Shown here one piece after another: positions 26,668 to 36,362 of a stretch of 64,000 bases of DNA. The stretch comes from Deltaproteobacteria bacterium (GTDB taxonomy: Bacteria; UBA10199; JACPAL01; JAHFST01), in NCBI GenBank assembly GCA_023265625.1, contig JAHFST010000013.1, positions 24,845 through 88,844 on the forward strand. Reading direction: 5' to 3'. The first letter of the stretch is position 1; every line of letters starts with the position of its first letter. The translations under genes and the position numbers were made by a program. The notes below the pieces were generated by a model. That model made no database searches. It was not told the origin of the DNA and was given only the letters and a program-made list of their open reading frames with translations.

Positions 26668-26886
26668 TTATTTCCCAGAAGATTTTTTCAACGATTCTTC
26701 AAATGATTTTTTCCGCTCCTGCCGCTCCATTTTGGCCCGTTCATATTCCTTGTCGTAGAGCTGGGGATCATATCCAGAAGAGTCTCCGTGGATGGGACGG
26801 TCCTGGTCGAAGCGGTCCTGCCAAGAACCAGTGGCACAGGCGGGGGAGAGAGTGAGTAACAAGAGAAGTTGAAGCACACTAAACAT
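26668..26886 (-). CDS. Small lipoprotein with charged C-terminus
   Basis: 72 residues. Hydrophobic signal ending in LSPACATG, a usable lipobox. The rest is polar and highly charged (KEYERAKMERQERKKSFEE), probably a helix. Upstream ribosome site is weak. Unknown function; could be cotranscribed with the lipoprotein at 26947-27282, 60 bases upstream. Confidence 0.55.
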   Translation of the reverse strand: MFSVLQLLLLLTLSPACATGSWQDRFDQDRPIHGDSSGYDPQLYDKEYERAKMERQERKKSFEESLKKSSGK

Positions 26887-26946
26887 GAATGGCCTATAAC
26901 AAGTGGAACGGTAGTGAGGAAAGGGAATTTTTTTAGGGAATAAAGC

Positions 26947-27282
26947 TCATGGCGACGCCATCGAGCCCGCACGTACTGTACTCCCAGAATCTCCATAATC
27001 GTGAACCAGGATGGCGTCTGAGCAATCCGCATTGGGACTTACGTACAGGGCAAACAACTTAATTGTCAGTGACGATGGCGCTCCAGCCCCACCCACAGGG
27101 GGTGTGGTGGCCGATTTGAGAGCCAAACCTTGAGTGAGTGCGGACAAGCTCGTTGAGGAGCCCAGGACCGTGAGAGTTCCAGACGTGTTCTGGCTCGCAG
27201 TATTGCAACCGCAGAGTCCTAAAAAAAGGACAAAGGTAAGGCCTAAAAACCAAGATACTCTCGTTGTTTGACTTGAAAACAT
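26947..27282 (-). CDS. Lipoprotein, probably C-terminally truncated
   Basis: 111 residues. Signal and lipobox LFLGLCGCN, then a Ser/Thr-rich linker and a beta-strand region (SSLTIKLFALYVSPNADCSD). It stops abruptly after GSTVRAGSMASP, where a strand-rich domain seems to be starting, so a frameshift or early stop is likely. AGGAG precedes the ATG. GAATAGAGATAC just upstream recalls the AATAGATACG motif of the 19-21 kb lipoprotein genes. Confidence 0.55.
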   Translation of the reverse strand: MFSSQTTRVSWFLGLTFVLFLGLCGCNTASQNTSGTLTVLGSSTSLSALTQGLALKSATTPPVGGAGAPSSLTIKLFALYVSPNADCSDAILVHDYGDSGSTVRAGSMASP

Positions 27283-27429
27283 GGGATTCTCCTGCAGGCG
27301 AATGTATCTCTATTCAAGAGATCCGCAACGGCTTTTATTGAAATAAACATGAGTGCTTTTTTAAATTTTTTTTAAATTTTCCCCTAGACAAGAGGGAAAA
27401 AATTAATAAAATATTCACTCATAGCGAGT

Positions 27430-27735
27430 ATGCGGTTAATTTCTTGGCCAAATGAATCGAGCTTTGATCTTTCCGTTCCCAATGCTCAAATGCTTGCCGA
27501 TGGATATGGGGTCCAGGCCTTTCCTATCCCGCCGAAGGGTCTGCCATGTTCTGTCACCAGTAAAAGTGAGGAGTCTCTGTGGCTGCTGCGAGGCCAATTG
27601 GCTGTGAAGGGGGATGCGGGGTCATTCACCTTAAATCCTGGGGATCGTCTGTTGATCCCGCCCAACACACAATATGAGGTGGCGTGTCTCAGCGAGATTG
27701 GTGCCTATTACCTTTTGGGACGAAAGCCGGGTTGA
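27430..27735 (+). CDS. Small cupin-domain protein
   Basis: 101 residues. The cupin core is recognisable: [20 protein letters not shown] and [16 protein letters not shown]. The metal-binding His residues of typical cupins are missing from motif 1, so binding may be metal-free. Its TGA overlaps the TTG start of the peptidase gene (TTGA), suggesting coupling. Role unknown. Confidence 0.75.
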   Translation: MRLISWPNESSFDLSVPNAQMLADGYGVQAFPIPPKGLPCSVTSKSEESLWLLRGQLAVKGDAGSFTLNPGDRLLIPPNTQYEVACLSEIGAYYLLGRKPG

Positions 27736-29114
27736 TCGCCCCCCTGCAACATTTTGAAAAAAACCGCGCCTCTTACCTGGAGGATTTAAAGGAGCTGGTT
27801 CGCATCCCGAGTGTCTCCTTCCCCGGGTTTTCCCCAGAAATTGTGAGGGAGAGTGCCAGGCACGTGTCCAACCTCTTGAAAAATAGGGGGTTTGAAAAGG
27901 TGCAACTCTTGGAGATCGAAGGATCTCATCCGGCGGTGTTTGGTGAGATTTGTCAAACGCCCGGGGCTCCGACACTCCTGCTGTATGCCCATCATGATGT
28001 CCAACCGGCCGGCGAGGAAGTGGCCTGGCAGTCGTCGCCCTTTGAACCAACCGAACGAAACGGCCGTCTCTATGGGCGCGGCACCGCCGATGATAAGGCG
28101 GGGATCATCGTCCATACCTCGGCGGTGGATGCCTGGCTCCGTGGGAGTGGGAGGCTTCCCATCAATGTGAAGATCATTGTGGAAGGGGAGGAAGAGACGG
28201 GGAGTGAGCACCTGGGACAATTTTTGAAAAAATATCGCAGCCTCCTGGATGCCGACGTGATGGTCCTGACCGACACTGCCAATTTTGACGTCGGGGTGCC
28301 CTCGATCACCACGGCACTGCGCGGCCTGGTGGCCGTCGACGTGGAAGTCCGTGCGTTGGAGCATGCCCTCCACTCGGGGATGTGGGGCGGGACGATCCCT
28401 GACCCGGTGATGGCCTTGTCCAAGATGTTGGCCTCGCTGGTTGATGCAAAAGGGGAGATCGCCATCCCCGGGATCTTGGAACAGGTCCGCCCCCTGACAA
28501 AAGATGAGGAGAAAAATTTTGCCGCTCTTCCGATGACGCGCGAAGAATTTCGAAAACAATCAGGGCTGCTTCCCGGCCTGACGATGCTGGGTGGTGCCCG
28601 GGACCCCTTCCAAATCACCTGGCGTCGTCCTTCGCTCAGCATCAACGCGATCCAGGCCTCGAGCCGTCGTGATGCCCGCAACATTCTCTGTGATACCGCC
28701 TGGGCCCGGGTCGGGATCCGGATCGTCCCCGATATGGATCCGGCAAAGACGCGCGATCTCTTGATCAATCACCTGAAGCAAGTCGCCCCCTGGGGGATTC
28801 AGGTCTCATGCAAGACGGAGGCCTGTTCCGGCTGGTGGCACACACCGACCGATCACCCCGCCTTCCAAGCCGCGTTCCGGGCCCTCCAGGAAGGCTATGG
28901 CCGCGAGGCCGTGGCCGTCGGGTGTGGCGGGTCGATCCCATTTGTGGAACCCTTCGCCCGAGAACTAGGCGGAGTCCCGGCCCTGTTGATCGGCGTCGAA
29001 GACCCCTACACCAACGCCCATGCGGAGAATGAGAGCCTGCATCTGGGTGATTGGGCAAAGGCGGTCCGATCGATGATCCGGCTCTACCAAGAGCTGGCCG
29101 ATCTCAAACGGTAA
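27732..29114 (+). CDS. M20 family metallopeptidase (dipeptidase/deacylase)
   Basis: About 460 residues. Zinc ligands are in place: [12 protein letters not shown] (His, Asp), [11 protein letters not shown] (bridging Asp), [12 protein letters not shown] (general base Glu-Glu), LTDTANFD, and a C-terminal [11 protein letters not shown]. The family hydrolyses dipeptides or N-acyl amino acids in the cytosol. I favour the TTG at 27732, since family homology begins there ([20 protein letters not shown]); the frame is open further 5'. A broken copy of its first codons lies at 26367. Confidence 0.88.
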   Translation: MIAPLQHFEKNRASYLEDLKELVRIPSVSFPGFSPEIVRESARHVSNLLKNRGFEKVQLLEIEGSHPAVFGEICQTPGAPTLLLYAHHDVQPAGEEVAWQSSPFEPTERNGRLYGRGTADDKAGIIVHTSAVDAWLRGSGRLPINVKIIVEGEEETGSEHLGQFLKKYRSLLDADVMVLTDTANFDVGVPSITTALRGLVAVDVEVRALEHALHSGMWGGTIPDPVMALSKMLASLVDAKGEIAIPGILEQVRPLTKDEEKNFAALPMTREEFRKQSGLLPGLTMLGGARDPFQITWRRPSLSINAIQASSRRDARNILCDTAWARVGIRIVPDMDPAKTRDLLINHLKQVAPWGIQVSCKTEACSGWWHTPTDHPAFQAAFRALQEGYGREAVAVGCGGSIPFVEPFARELGGVPALLIGVEDPYTNAHAENESLHLGDWAKAVRSMIRLYQELADLKR

Positions 29115-29199
29115 AAAGCATTAAAAATATCTCATCAAATCCAAGCAACTTCTTGCCCTCCGTGACGAAAGCATGTTGTTCATCAAGCAAGGAGCTTTT

Positions 29200-30072
29200 A
29201 TGAGCTTTGAGGTTCGAGGGGGTTTTGTGTGTTTTAGTCCGGCGCAGCGGTTGCAGCCGCTGCTGGGTGGGGACATTGCCGAGCCTCAATCGGCCTTCGC
29301 CCTACGGGCCCACCTTTGTCGAGAGTTGAGTCATATCACGCGACAGATTACTCAATCCGATGGCCAGATCGATCTCCCCAAAATGGTTCAAGCGCTCAGC
29401 TCCATTTACAATGGGATAAATCCTATTTTAGATCGTTTTGGCGTACCGAAGAGTGGGGACATCCGTGAGGCGGAGGAAAAATCTCATCGGCGAGATCAGG
29501 ACAATCTGACTTCGGTAGAGGAAGGTGATCTTGCCAAAAAGCATCTCTATGAAACCAGACTACGACTTTCTTCCACAATGATCCGGGATTTTGCGCAGAT
29601 GATTGATAGGCGAGACCCAGAAACAAATCCTGCCACCCTCTGGAATGCCTGGGTCCGCTTCCTCCCCGCGTTTCCCATCGTGCTTGATTGGTCGGTCGTG
29701 GAGACGGACCTTTCCTTGAAAGATTTGTCCGATGAGATCATCTGTGGATTGCAACTTCTACTTCCTGGAGAGAGACTCTGGGTGCTGCTGCCTGCTCATG
29801 GATTGGTCGTGGGAGATGTCCATAGAGCTGCTGGAGCCAGTGGCGCCATCGCCAAAACACTCAGTCAAACAGGTCCGGTTAAAAAATCATTTGATACGAT
29901 TGCGATGGGTGCCCTTGTCCTGTTGAAGGCGAAGGTCAAAACACTTTCAGGTATCCTCCTCCCTGATGGGTCAAGCCGCGAAATAGGTTTCCTAACCCCG
30001 GACCACGCTCAACAAAGATCTTTTGGCATCCAAGAGCACAAGACCCCCGTGGAATTCAAATTTCTTTCCTAA
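29200..30072 (+). CDS. Unknown 290-aa protein
   Basis: Start at 29200 is fixed by AGGAG eight bases upstream. Helical N-terminal half (SHITRQITQSDGQIDLPKMV, HLYETRLRLSSTMIRDFAQM), beta-richer C-terminal half with a Gly-poor core. No signal peptide and no motif I know. It stands between the M20 peptidase and the glnB terminator. Confidence 0.6.
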   Translation: MSFEVRGGFVCFSPAQRLQPLLGGDIAEPQSAFALRAHLCRELSHITRQITQSDGQIDLPKMVQALSSIYNGINPILDRFGVPKSGDIREAEEKSHRRDQDNLTSVEEGDLAKKHLYETRLRLSSTMIRDFAQMIDRRDPETNPATLWNAWVRFLPAFPIVLDWSVVETDLSLKDLSDEIICGLQLLLPGERLWVLLPAHGLVVGDVHRAAGASGAIAKTLSQTGPVKKSFDTIAMGALVLLKAKVKTLSGILLPDGSSREIGFLTPDHAQQRSFGIQEHKTPVEFKFLS

Positions 30073-30083
30073 CTGATTTTTCG

Positions 30084-30127
30084 GAAAGAAAAAAGGCCCG
30101 GACCCCGCATTGCGCAGGATCCGGGCC
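30084..30127 (-). terminator. Terminator of the amtB-glnB operon
   Basis: GGCCCGGA (30095-30102) pairs with TCCGGGCC (30120-30127); on the minus strand the stem runs into TTTTTTCTTTC. Sits 24 bases after the glnB stop. Confidence 0.85.
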
Positions 30128-30150
30128 CGATATTCTTGGACAAGCGGTCG

Positions 30151-30492
<342 letters not shown>

Positions 30493-30511
30493 TTATTGCC
30501 TCCGTCCTTGA

Positions 30512-32077
30512 TTAATGTTGACCGCTCTTGAGGTGAAACTCCGGGTAGCCATGGATGCCGATCTCAGGGATATCCAACCCTTCGATCTGGTCTTCATCGG
30601 AACTGCGGAGTGGGGTGATCATATTGATAATTTTGAACATAATGTAACTGGCAATACCGATGTAGACAAAGTTGGCCAACACACCAATGCATTGTGCCAC
30701 AAATTGGGAGGAATCGCCATAGAAGAGTCCTTTGACCGTTCCCGCGACACCATTCCACCCATCGCCATAGGTACCATCGGCAAAGAGCCCCAACGAGAGT
30801 ACGCCCCACGCCCCATTGACACCATGGACCGCAATGGCCCCGACTGGGTCATCGAGCTTGAGGGTTCTTTCCACGAAGTAAACCGACCAGATGACCAAGA
30901 CGCCGGCGATGGCCCCGATAAGGACAGCAGAAAGGCTGTTCACGAAGGCACAAGGAGCGGTGATGGCCACAAGACCGGCCAACATCCCGTTACAAGCCAT
31001 ACTGATGTCCGGCTTGCCCACGGTGAGCCACATATAGACGATAGAAGCAAACGCCCCAGCGGCCCCTGCCAACATCGTGTTGGTGGCGACGACGCCGATC
31101 CGGAGATCGGTGCCGGCCAAGGTGCTGCCAGGGTTAAATCCAAACCAACCGAAGCAGAGGATGAAGGTACCAATGACCGCCATTGGGATATGATGGCCCG
31201 GAATGGCATTTGGCTTGCCGTCCGCATTGAATTTTCCAACCCGAGGCCCAATCAACTTGGATCCGACTAAGGCGATTACACCACCGGTCAAATGAACAAC
31301 GGAGGAACCGGCAAAATCGACGTGCCCATGTCCCAGTCCAAAATTGGATCCCAAGGTAGCCAGCCATCCACCACCCCATACCCAGCAACCATAAACGGGG
31401 TACAAAATGATGGCAACCAAGAGTCCGTAAATCATGAAGGACGGAAAACGCCAACGTTCTGCCATCGCCCCTGTGGGGATAGTGGCGGTTGTATCCATGA
31501 ACACCATTTGGAAAAGAAACATGGTGTAGATGGAGGTGGCGTAACTATCTCCGGAGAGGAAGAACCCCTTCCAGCCCAAGATATTCATGGTCTTGCCAAA
31601 GACGCTGATCGAAATGGCATGATCGAGGATTGGCTCGCCGCCTAGGGTGGCCAAGCCACCGACGCCGCCAAACATAATGGCAAACCCGGCGATCCAAAAA
31701 CCCAGCATCCCCAAGGGATAGACCATAAAGTTCATCGCCATGGTGTGCGAGACGTTTTTGGCGCGAGTAAATCCCGTTTCAACCATTGCGAACCCGGCTT
31801 GCATGAACATGACCAAGAAACCTGTGATCAAGGTCCAGACAAAGTTGATGGAGATCTTGTTGTGTCCGACCTGAATGGCGACTTCTTCCAGGGTCGGTTG
31901 TCCCGCTACCTTTGCGGCAACATCGGCTGCTGTGCCAAGCGAGGCGCCGGTTGGATCACCAGCGGTCGCGTGAGCCGTCAAGATGGGGAAACCCCACATG
32001 ACGGTAAGTGCGAGGAGAAGGGCGATCGCATAACGAGATCGTCTCCTTCCCGAAACTGCCCAGATTTTTTTGAACAT
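30512..32077 (-). CDS. amtB: Ammonium transporter AmtB
   Basis: About 521 residues from the ATG at 32077, with AAAGGAGG upstream. A signal-like N-terminus is followed by 11 membrane helices. Family motifs: MVETGFTRAKNVSH, DFAGSSVVHLTGG, GWFGFNPGS, and the pore His pair (HLTGG and AVHGVNG). Conducts ammonia across the inner membrane. First gene of the amtB-glnB operon. Confidence 0.95.
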   Translation of the reverse strand: MFKKIWAVSGRRRSRYAIALLLALTVMWGFPILTAHATAGDPTGASLGTAADVAAKVAGQPTLEEVAIQVGHNKISINFVWTLITGFLVMFMQAGFAMVETGFTRAKNVSHTMAMNFMVYPLGMLGFWIAGFAIMFGGVGGLATLGGEPILDHAISISVFGKTMNILGWKGFFLSGDSYATSIYTMFLFQMVFMDTTATIPTGAMAERWRFPSFMIYGLLVAIILYPVYGCWVWGGGWLATLGSNFGLGHGHVDFAGSSVVHLTGGVIALVGSKLIGPRVGKFNADGKPNAIPGHHIPMAVIGTFILCFGWFGFNPGSTLAGTDLRIGVVATNTMLAGAAGAFASIVYMWLTVGKPDISMACNGMLAGLVAITAPCAFVNSLSAVLIGAIAGVLVIWSVYFVERTLKLDDPVGAIAVHGVNGAWGVLSLGLFADGTYGDGWNGVAGTVKGLFYGDSSQFVAQCIGVLANFVYIGIASYIMFKIINMITPLRSSDEDQIEGLDIPEIGIHGYPEFHLKSGQH

Positions 32078-32156
32078 GAACCCTCCTTTGGGTAAAAATG
32101 AAAGTTGAAATAGTAGGGACCAAAACGACATAGCCCTAGCCCACGGCCGGGAGATA

Positions 32157-32172
32157 AGCAACTATCGTGCCA
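32157..32172 (-). promoter_or_regulatory. Sigma-54 promoter of amtB-glnB
   Basis: TGGCACGATAGTTGCT on the minus strand matches the consensus TGGCAC-N5-TTGC, with GG and GC exactly ten bases apart. Transcription would begin near 32146, giving a leader of about 70 bases. Fits nitrogen control through an NtrC-type activator. Confidence 0.88.
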
Positions 32173-32345
32173 TCAGGCGGTATATTCTAACTATTTGAAA
32201 TGTTTTAACTTATTTTATATATAGGCGCTCACCTGGAGTATGAATATTAAGCAATGCCTTAAATTTGGGCACTCTGTGGATAATCTGAAGATCAACAAAA
32301 TAGGGTGGACATTGCCCTAGGTGTCCTATTTAATTACAACTTACC

Positions 32346-34244
32346 GTGCCCGTCTCCTATCAAGATCAATTTAAACAAGCCCTGACCACTGTCGCGCAAG
32401 CGAACCAACGTTGGGGTTATACCCCCGAACCGGGGACCGAGCTCTCATCATTACGTCCGTTGCTGGCTCGCGAACTCAGTCGGCAGTGGGGGGCGGAGCT
32501 GGCGGCCTCACTGCTTTTTATTGGTCCGCATTATCTTGTCTTATTGGATGGGATCTTACGTCTCTCCGTGGGTGATGGGAACTCGGTGCTCGTACTTGGC
32601 AGCAAACAAAATGCCGAGCTCAAGGTCATTCAACAGGTACGCTCGTTGGTGGTGGAACACCTCGCCGTTGATTCGGATCTTTGGCAACGCCACCTCTCGG
32701 AAAATCCCCCCAATCTTTTGGTGGTTTCCCCCTTCCACGAATTGGCCTTGGATCTGCCCAAAATTCAGTGGTTGTTGGGGTTCATCGATCAGAATGGCAT
32801 TTCCCTCATTATCATTGAACCTAATCCCGCCGATCATCCCGATAAAATTCAACCCCTCATGACGGCGCTCAGTCAGTATCCACAAGTCTTGGAACATGTG
32901 ACGATCCTTCAGCCCCTCGAACAAAGCTTTCATGTCCCGCATTTTCCGCTGGGAGTCGCCCTCATTGCCAATCCCTTGCTCTTTTCGGCGTTACAACAGA
33001 TGGCCGATGAAACGTATTCGCGAACGTCCACTTTGATCCAACAGGTTTATCAAAAATTTCTCCAGGATCAGCCCCACGAAGGGGAGGATGTGTCGCCGAA
33101 AATCTCCATCTTCCCTTGTTCAGAACCGCTGACCGATTTGTTTCTCAAGCCGGTGGGACATCCCGATCCGATTGACATGAGTTTTGGCGAATCGGAATGG
33201 ATCCCTCCGGTGGCGTGGTCGGACGTGTTTACCGGGGCTGTTGAAAAAAATGGGGCCGAAGATTTGGCCACGCGCCAGTGTGTGGTGGGTTATTTGCGCG
33301 AGAGCCGCGGGGCGCACTTTCAACCCGAACAGGTTTTGCTTGGGGTCGGTGTGCAGGCCCTGATCATTGCCAGCCTCCGGGCGATTCGGCAACTCAAAGG
33401 GGTGAGTGAGTTAGAGGTGATCGTGCCAAAGCCAAGTTATGGGCTCTTTTATGACACGGTGACCGCCGCAGGGGCCCACTTAGTCGAGGTGATGACGACG
33501 CCGGAACAGCGCTTTTTGTTGCAAGCGGAGCAAATTCAGCCCTTGGGAGGTGAGACCCTCTTGCTCAATATCCCAACCAACCCCGCCGGACAGTACTACT
33601 CGGCGCAGCAGTTAGCGGCCTTGGGAAAATTGTTGGAGACATCCGGAGGGTATCTCCTGATGGACGAGGTGTTTGGCACCCTCTCTTTAGATGATAAGCC
33701 CGCGGTGAGTCTGGCCGCTCTTCCTCTGGCACAAGATAAGGCCTCGCATGTGATCATTTTTGGCGGGATCTCCAAGGAATTCGCGGTGGGAGGACTACGG
33801 CTCGGGTTTGTCGCGTCGCATAATGCCCAGCTGTTACGCTTGATTGAGAAAAACTTGCTGATGTCCCCCGACCCTTGGGCCCTTAGGGCGGCGCGCCATT
33901 TGTTTGGTCACTGGGGGGAGCTGATCCAGGGGCATCGAGCCTACCTAAAACCTCGTGCCGCACAACTGAGTCACCTGTTTCTGAAATGGCAGCTGCCATT
34001 TCCAGAGGTGGAAGGCGGGTATGCCTTATTTGTGAATTTAAGTTCCTTGTATGGCAAGCGCATGAAGGGGGATCTCATCGATCGTGACAATCTTCATGAT
34101 GTGCTCCTGACCCACGCCGGAATTAAAATTAAATCGGATCGTTGGGCCAGGGTTCCAGGATATTATCGGTTTGTCTTTGCCATCGATCGTCTGGCAGAGG
34201 CGGTGGGGCGTTTAGATCAATTTTTTGCGGCCATTCAGACGTAG
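32346..34244 (+). CDS. PLP-dependent aminotransferase (fold type I) with extra N-terminal domain
   Basis: 632 residues, against about 400 for the family. The C-terminal 370 residues form the enzyme: LLLNIPTNPAGQYYS, YLLMDEVFGTLSL, and GGISKEFAVGGLRLGFV with the PLP lysine at about residue 477. The first ~260 residues look like a decayed copy of the same fold (NLLVVSPFHELALDLPKIQW, SLIIIEPNP, FPLGVALIANPLLFSALQQM) without a lysine. The start is a GTG and no good ribosome site is seen. Substrate unknown. An internal duplication with a dead N-terminal copy is my inference. Confidence 0.78.
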   Translation: MPVSYQDQFKQALTTVAQANQRWGYTPEPGTELSSLRPLLARELSRQWGAELAASLLFIGPHYLVLLDGILRLSVGDGNSVLVLGSKQNAELKVIQQVRSLVVEHLAVDSDLWQRHLSENPPNLLVVSPFHELALDLPKIQWLLGFIDQNGISLIIIEPNPADHPDKIQPLMTALSQYPQVLEHVTILQPLEQSFHVPHFPLGVALIANPLLFSALQQMADETYSRTSTLIQQVYQKFLQDQPHEGEDVSPKISIFPCSEPLTDLFLKPVGHPDPIDMSFGESEWIPPVAWSDVFTGAVEKNGAEDLATRQCVVGYLRESRGAHFQPEQVLLGVGVQALIIASLRAIRQLKGVSELEVIVPKPSYGLFYDTVTAAGAHLVEVMTTPEQRFLLQAEQIQPLGGETLLLNIPTNPAGQYYSAQQLAALGKLLETSGGYLLMDEVFGTLSLDDKPAVSLAALPLAQDKASHVIIFGGISKEFAVGGLRLGFVASHNAQLLRLIEKNLLMSPDPWALRAARHLFGHWGELIQGHRAYLKPRAAQLSHLFLKWQLPFPEVEGGYALFVNLSSLYGKRMKGDLIDRDNLHDVLLTHAGIKIKSDRWARVPGYYRFVFAIDRLAEAVGRLDQFFAAIQT

Positions 34245-34474
34245 TAATTGACGAGGTAATGGGCCCAGTTCCCATTGAACTTCATGGCCCTTTGATACAA
34301 ATTCCAAGGATAGGGTCCTTCGAGCTCTGTATCTTGATATTCCTGATATTCTTGCCACTCGGCATCCACAATCGTCTGCTTCGTGAAGGTTGCCGATTTT
34401 GTCTTTTTTGGGACAAGCCTTCGGGTGAGTGAGGGGATGGGGGGGAGGATGCGTTGAGGGATGAGTGCCAGCAT
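34235..34474 (-). CDS. Small unknown protein (79 aa)
   Basis: From the ATG at 34474, which has GGGGGGG upstream, the product is basic and Pro-rich at first (LPPIPSLTRRLVPKKTK), then acidic and aromatic (VDAEWQEYQEYQDTELEG, YPWNLYQRAM). It overlaps the aminotransferase 3' end by ten bases, tail to tail. Composition looks coding; no family recognised. Confidence 0.45.
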   Translation of the reverse strand: MLALIPQRILPPIPSLTRRLVPKKTKSATFTKQTIVDAEWQEYQEYQDTELEGPYPWNLYQRAMKFNGNWAHYLVNYYV

Positions 34475-34531
34475 AATGTTGCCCCCCCATCTCTCTAAAC
34501 GGCACTGGGGCAAAAAAAAGAAGGCAATTTA

Positions 34532-35809
34532 TCAGCGGCGCGGGTCAGAGGTCAGAAATTCAATAATTTCATCCCGATGGGAGGCGGCATCATCGTAGCC
34601 TAATTCGAGGAGTTTATGGATATAGCTGGGCATGAACGCCAGGTAACTTAGGATGTCGACCCCGGCAGCCGGGTCAATATCGAGCAGGCGGAGCAGGAGT
34701 TTTTCAAAAACATTGAAGGAATTGTTGGACGATTTTTCGTCCTGATAACATTCCGAAAAGAGTCCGCTGACATCGCGCGAGGGGAACATCTTAAAAACCT
34801 CGATGCGGGAAAGACCACGATTGGCGATGTCACCTTTAATGCCCTCGCGGGTGAGCATGGAATTAATTTTATCGAGATAATCGGCCCCGTAGACCTTTTC
34901 ACTCCATTGGACGAGTCGATTAATGCGGGTCAGTTGATCGATGTCATATTGGATCCGGTCCAAAAACAGGGCGTTCATCACCAATCCGACCAATTGACCG
35001 AGGGTGGGATGTTGATTGGCCGGGGAGGAATACAATAGCTGCTCGCCCTGTTCATAGCGGTGATGCAACCCCAGGATCATGATTTTATCGGCGCCCAGCT
35101 GGATGGCTGGAGACATGGGCGTGTTGAGCTTCAACCCCCCATCGGTGTAATAAACATTGTTGACCATGACCGGGGGAAAAATAATGGGGATGGCGGCCGA
35201 GGCGGCGGCGTGCATGGCGGTCAACTCCACGAAGCGATGCAGGTATTCTCCGGTGTATTCCACGTCGGCCCGTTTTTGGACAAACAGCTCCATGTGACCC
35301 GTGGCCACGTTGGTGGCGGTCAACGAGACGGCGGCCAAGATTTTTTTCTTGAGGTTTTTTTCGATATTGTAAAAGGGCACCATGGATTCGATAAATGCCG
35401 GGAGCGGCGAGCTGTCTAAAAACCCCCGAAAATGGGCCTCGGCGGTCTTGCGCTGAGTTGGCTTGAAAGGATTTATTTTTAATAAATTGGAAGAAATGCC
35501 CTTGGTGGTGCGGCCGAGGAGCTCCCCCATGGCGGCCAGGTTTCTTTTGTAAATTTGGTCCTGTTTGAGATCCTTCCACAGCTTGTAGATCATTTTACCC
35601 TGGTCTTTAGGGCTATGGGCCAGGGCCGCCATCAGGCAGATGTTGATGGCCCCGACGGAGGAACCACAGAGGACATCAAAGGTCCGTTCCCCGCCAAGCT
35701 TGGGGGCAATGGCGGTGCGGATGTAATGAATCACCCCCGCCTCGTAAGCGCCTCGAGCGCCGCCTCCGGAAAGGACTAGGGCTGTGCGATGTGGTCTTTT
35801 AGGTGCCAT
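34532..35809 (-). CDS. Patatin-like phospholipase
   Basis: 425 residues. The oxyanion motif LVLSGGGARGAYEAGV is at residue 12, the nucleophile serine in LCGSSVGAINI (GxSxG) near 50, and the catalytic Asp in YYTDGGLKLN near 220. Bacterial patatins of this RssA/ExoU type hydrolyse phospholipid acyl chains. The C-terminal 150 residues are specific to this protein. Single gene. Confidence 0.9.
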   Translation of the reverse strand: MAPKRPHRTALVLSGGGARGAYEAGVIHYIRTAIAPKLGGERTFDVLCGSSVGAINICLMAALAHSPKDQGKMIYKLWKDLKQDQIYKRNLAAMGELLGRTTKGISSNLLKINPFKPTQRKTAEAHFRGFLDSSPLPAFIESMVPFYNIEKNLKKKILAAVSLTATNVATGHMELFVQKRADVEYTGEYLHRFVELTAMHAAASAAIPIIFPPVMVNNVYYTDGGLKLNTPMSPAIQLGADKIMILGLHHRYEQGEQLLYSSPANQHPTLGQLVGLVMNALFLDRIQYDIDQLTRINRLVQWSEKVYGADYLDKINSMLTREGIKGDIANRGLSRIEVFKMFPSRDVSGLFSECYQDEKSSNNSFNVFEKLLLRLLDIDPAAGVDILSYLAFMPSYIHKLLELGYDDAASHRDEIIEFLTSDPRR

Positions 35810-35855
35810 GGCAAGACTTACAGCTTTACCATACTTTTATGGAATTTCCCAAATA

Positions 35856-35887
35856 AAAACGGCCACCCCTGGGGGGGTGGCCGTTTT
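35856..35887. terminator. Bidirectional terminator
   Basis: AACGGCCACCCC pairs with GGGGTGGCCGTT over 12 bp, with A before and T after the stem. It ends the Ala/Lys-rich gene on the minus strand, 30 bases past its stop. Confidence 0.9.
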
Positions 35888-35914
35888 AGCGTCTCGACAA
35901 AAGACCTTAATTCA

Positions 35915-36199
35915 TTACTTTACTTCTTTGACAGCCTCTTTGGCTTCCGCATGATGGGCGGCCCCTTTGGCTTCCGCCTTGACCGCATCCTTCGTGTCAG
36001 CCTTGGCTTCTGCTTTGGCATCCTTGGCAACAGCCTTGGCTTCTGCGTGGGTAGCCTCTTTGGCCTCTCCCTTGACCGCATCCTTGGCATCTGCCTTCAC
36101 TTCGGCCTTAGCCGCTTCACCTACGGCATGCTCATTGGCATAAGCTGGCACGGCAAAAATCGCGGTAGCCAACAACATCATCATCATTTTTGACTTCAT
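35915..36199 (-). CDS. Exported Ala/Lys/Glu repeat peptide, divergent to the bufferin-like operon
   Basis: 94 residues from the ATG at 36199 with a strong GGAGG. Signal peptide (KSKMMMMLLATAIFAVPAYA), then EHAVGEAAKAEVK and repeated blocks of the type AKADAKDAVKGEAKE. It has no Cys or aromatic residues, a few His, and will be a single charged helix or disordered. Its signal peptide and ANE cleavage site resemble those of the Cys-repeat precursor at 36914, so the two may share origin or export route. Confidence 0.65.
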   Translation of the reverse strand: MKSKMMMMLLATAIFAVPAYANEHAVGEAAKAEVKADAKDAVKGEAKEATHAEAKAVAKDAKAEAKADTKDAVKAEAKGAAHHAEAKEAVKEVK

Positions 36200-36362
36200 A
36201 CTTCCTCCTTTAAAAAAACGGTTGGTTAATGGAGCAACAAATCGGCCATGAATCACCATAACTTTGGCGGATTGTCAAGCTTCCACAAAGAGCTTTCACA
36301 AAGAGCTTGAACTTCTGAGCCAAGTCCCCTAATTTAGCTCCTCTTCAAAAGTAGGGGGGGAT

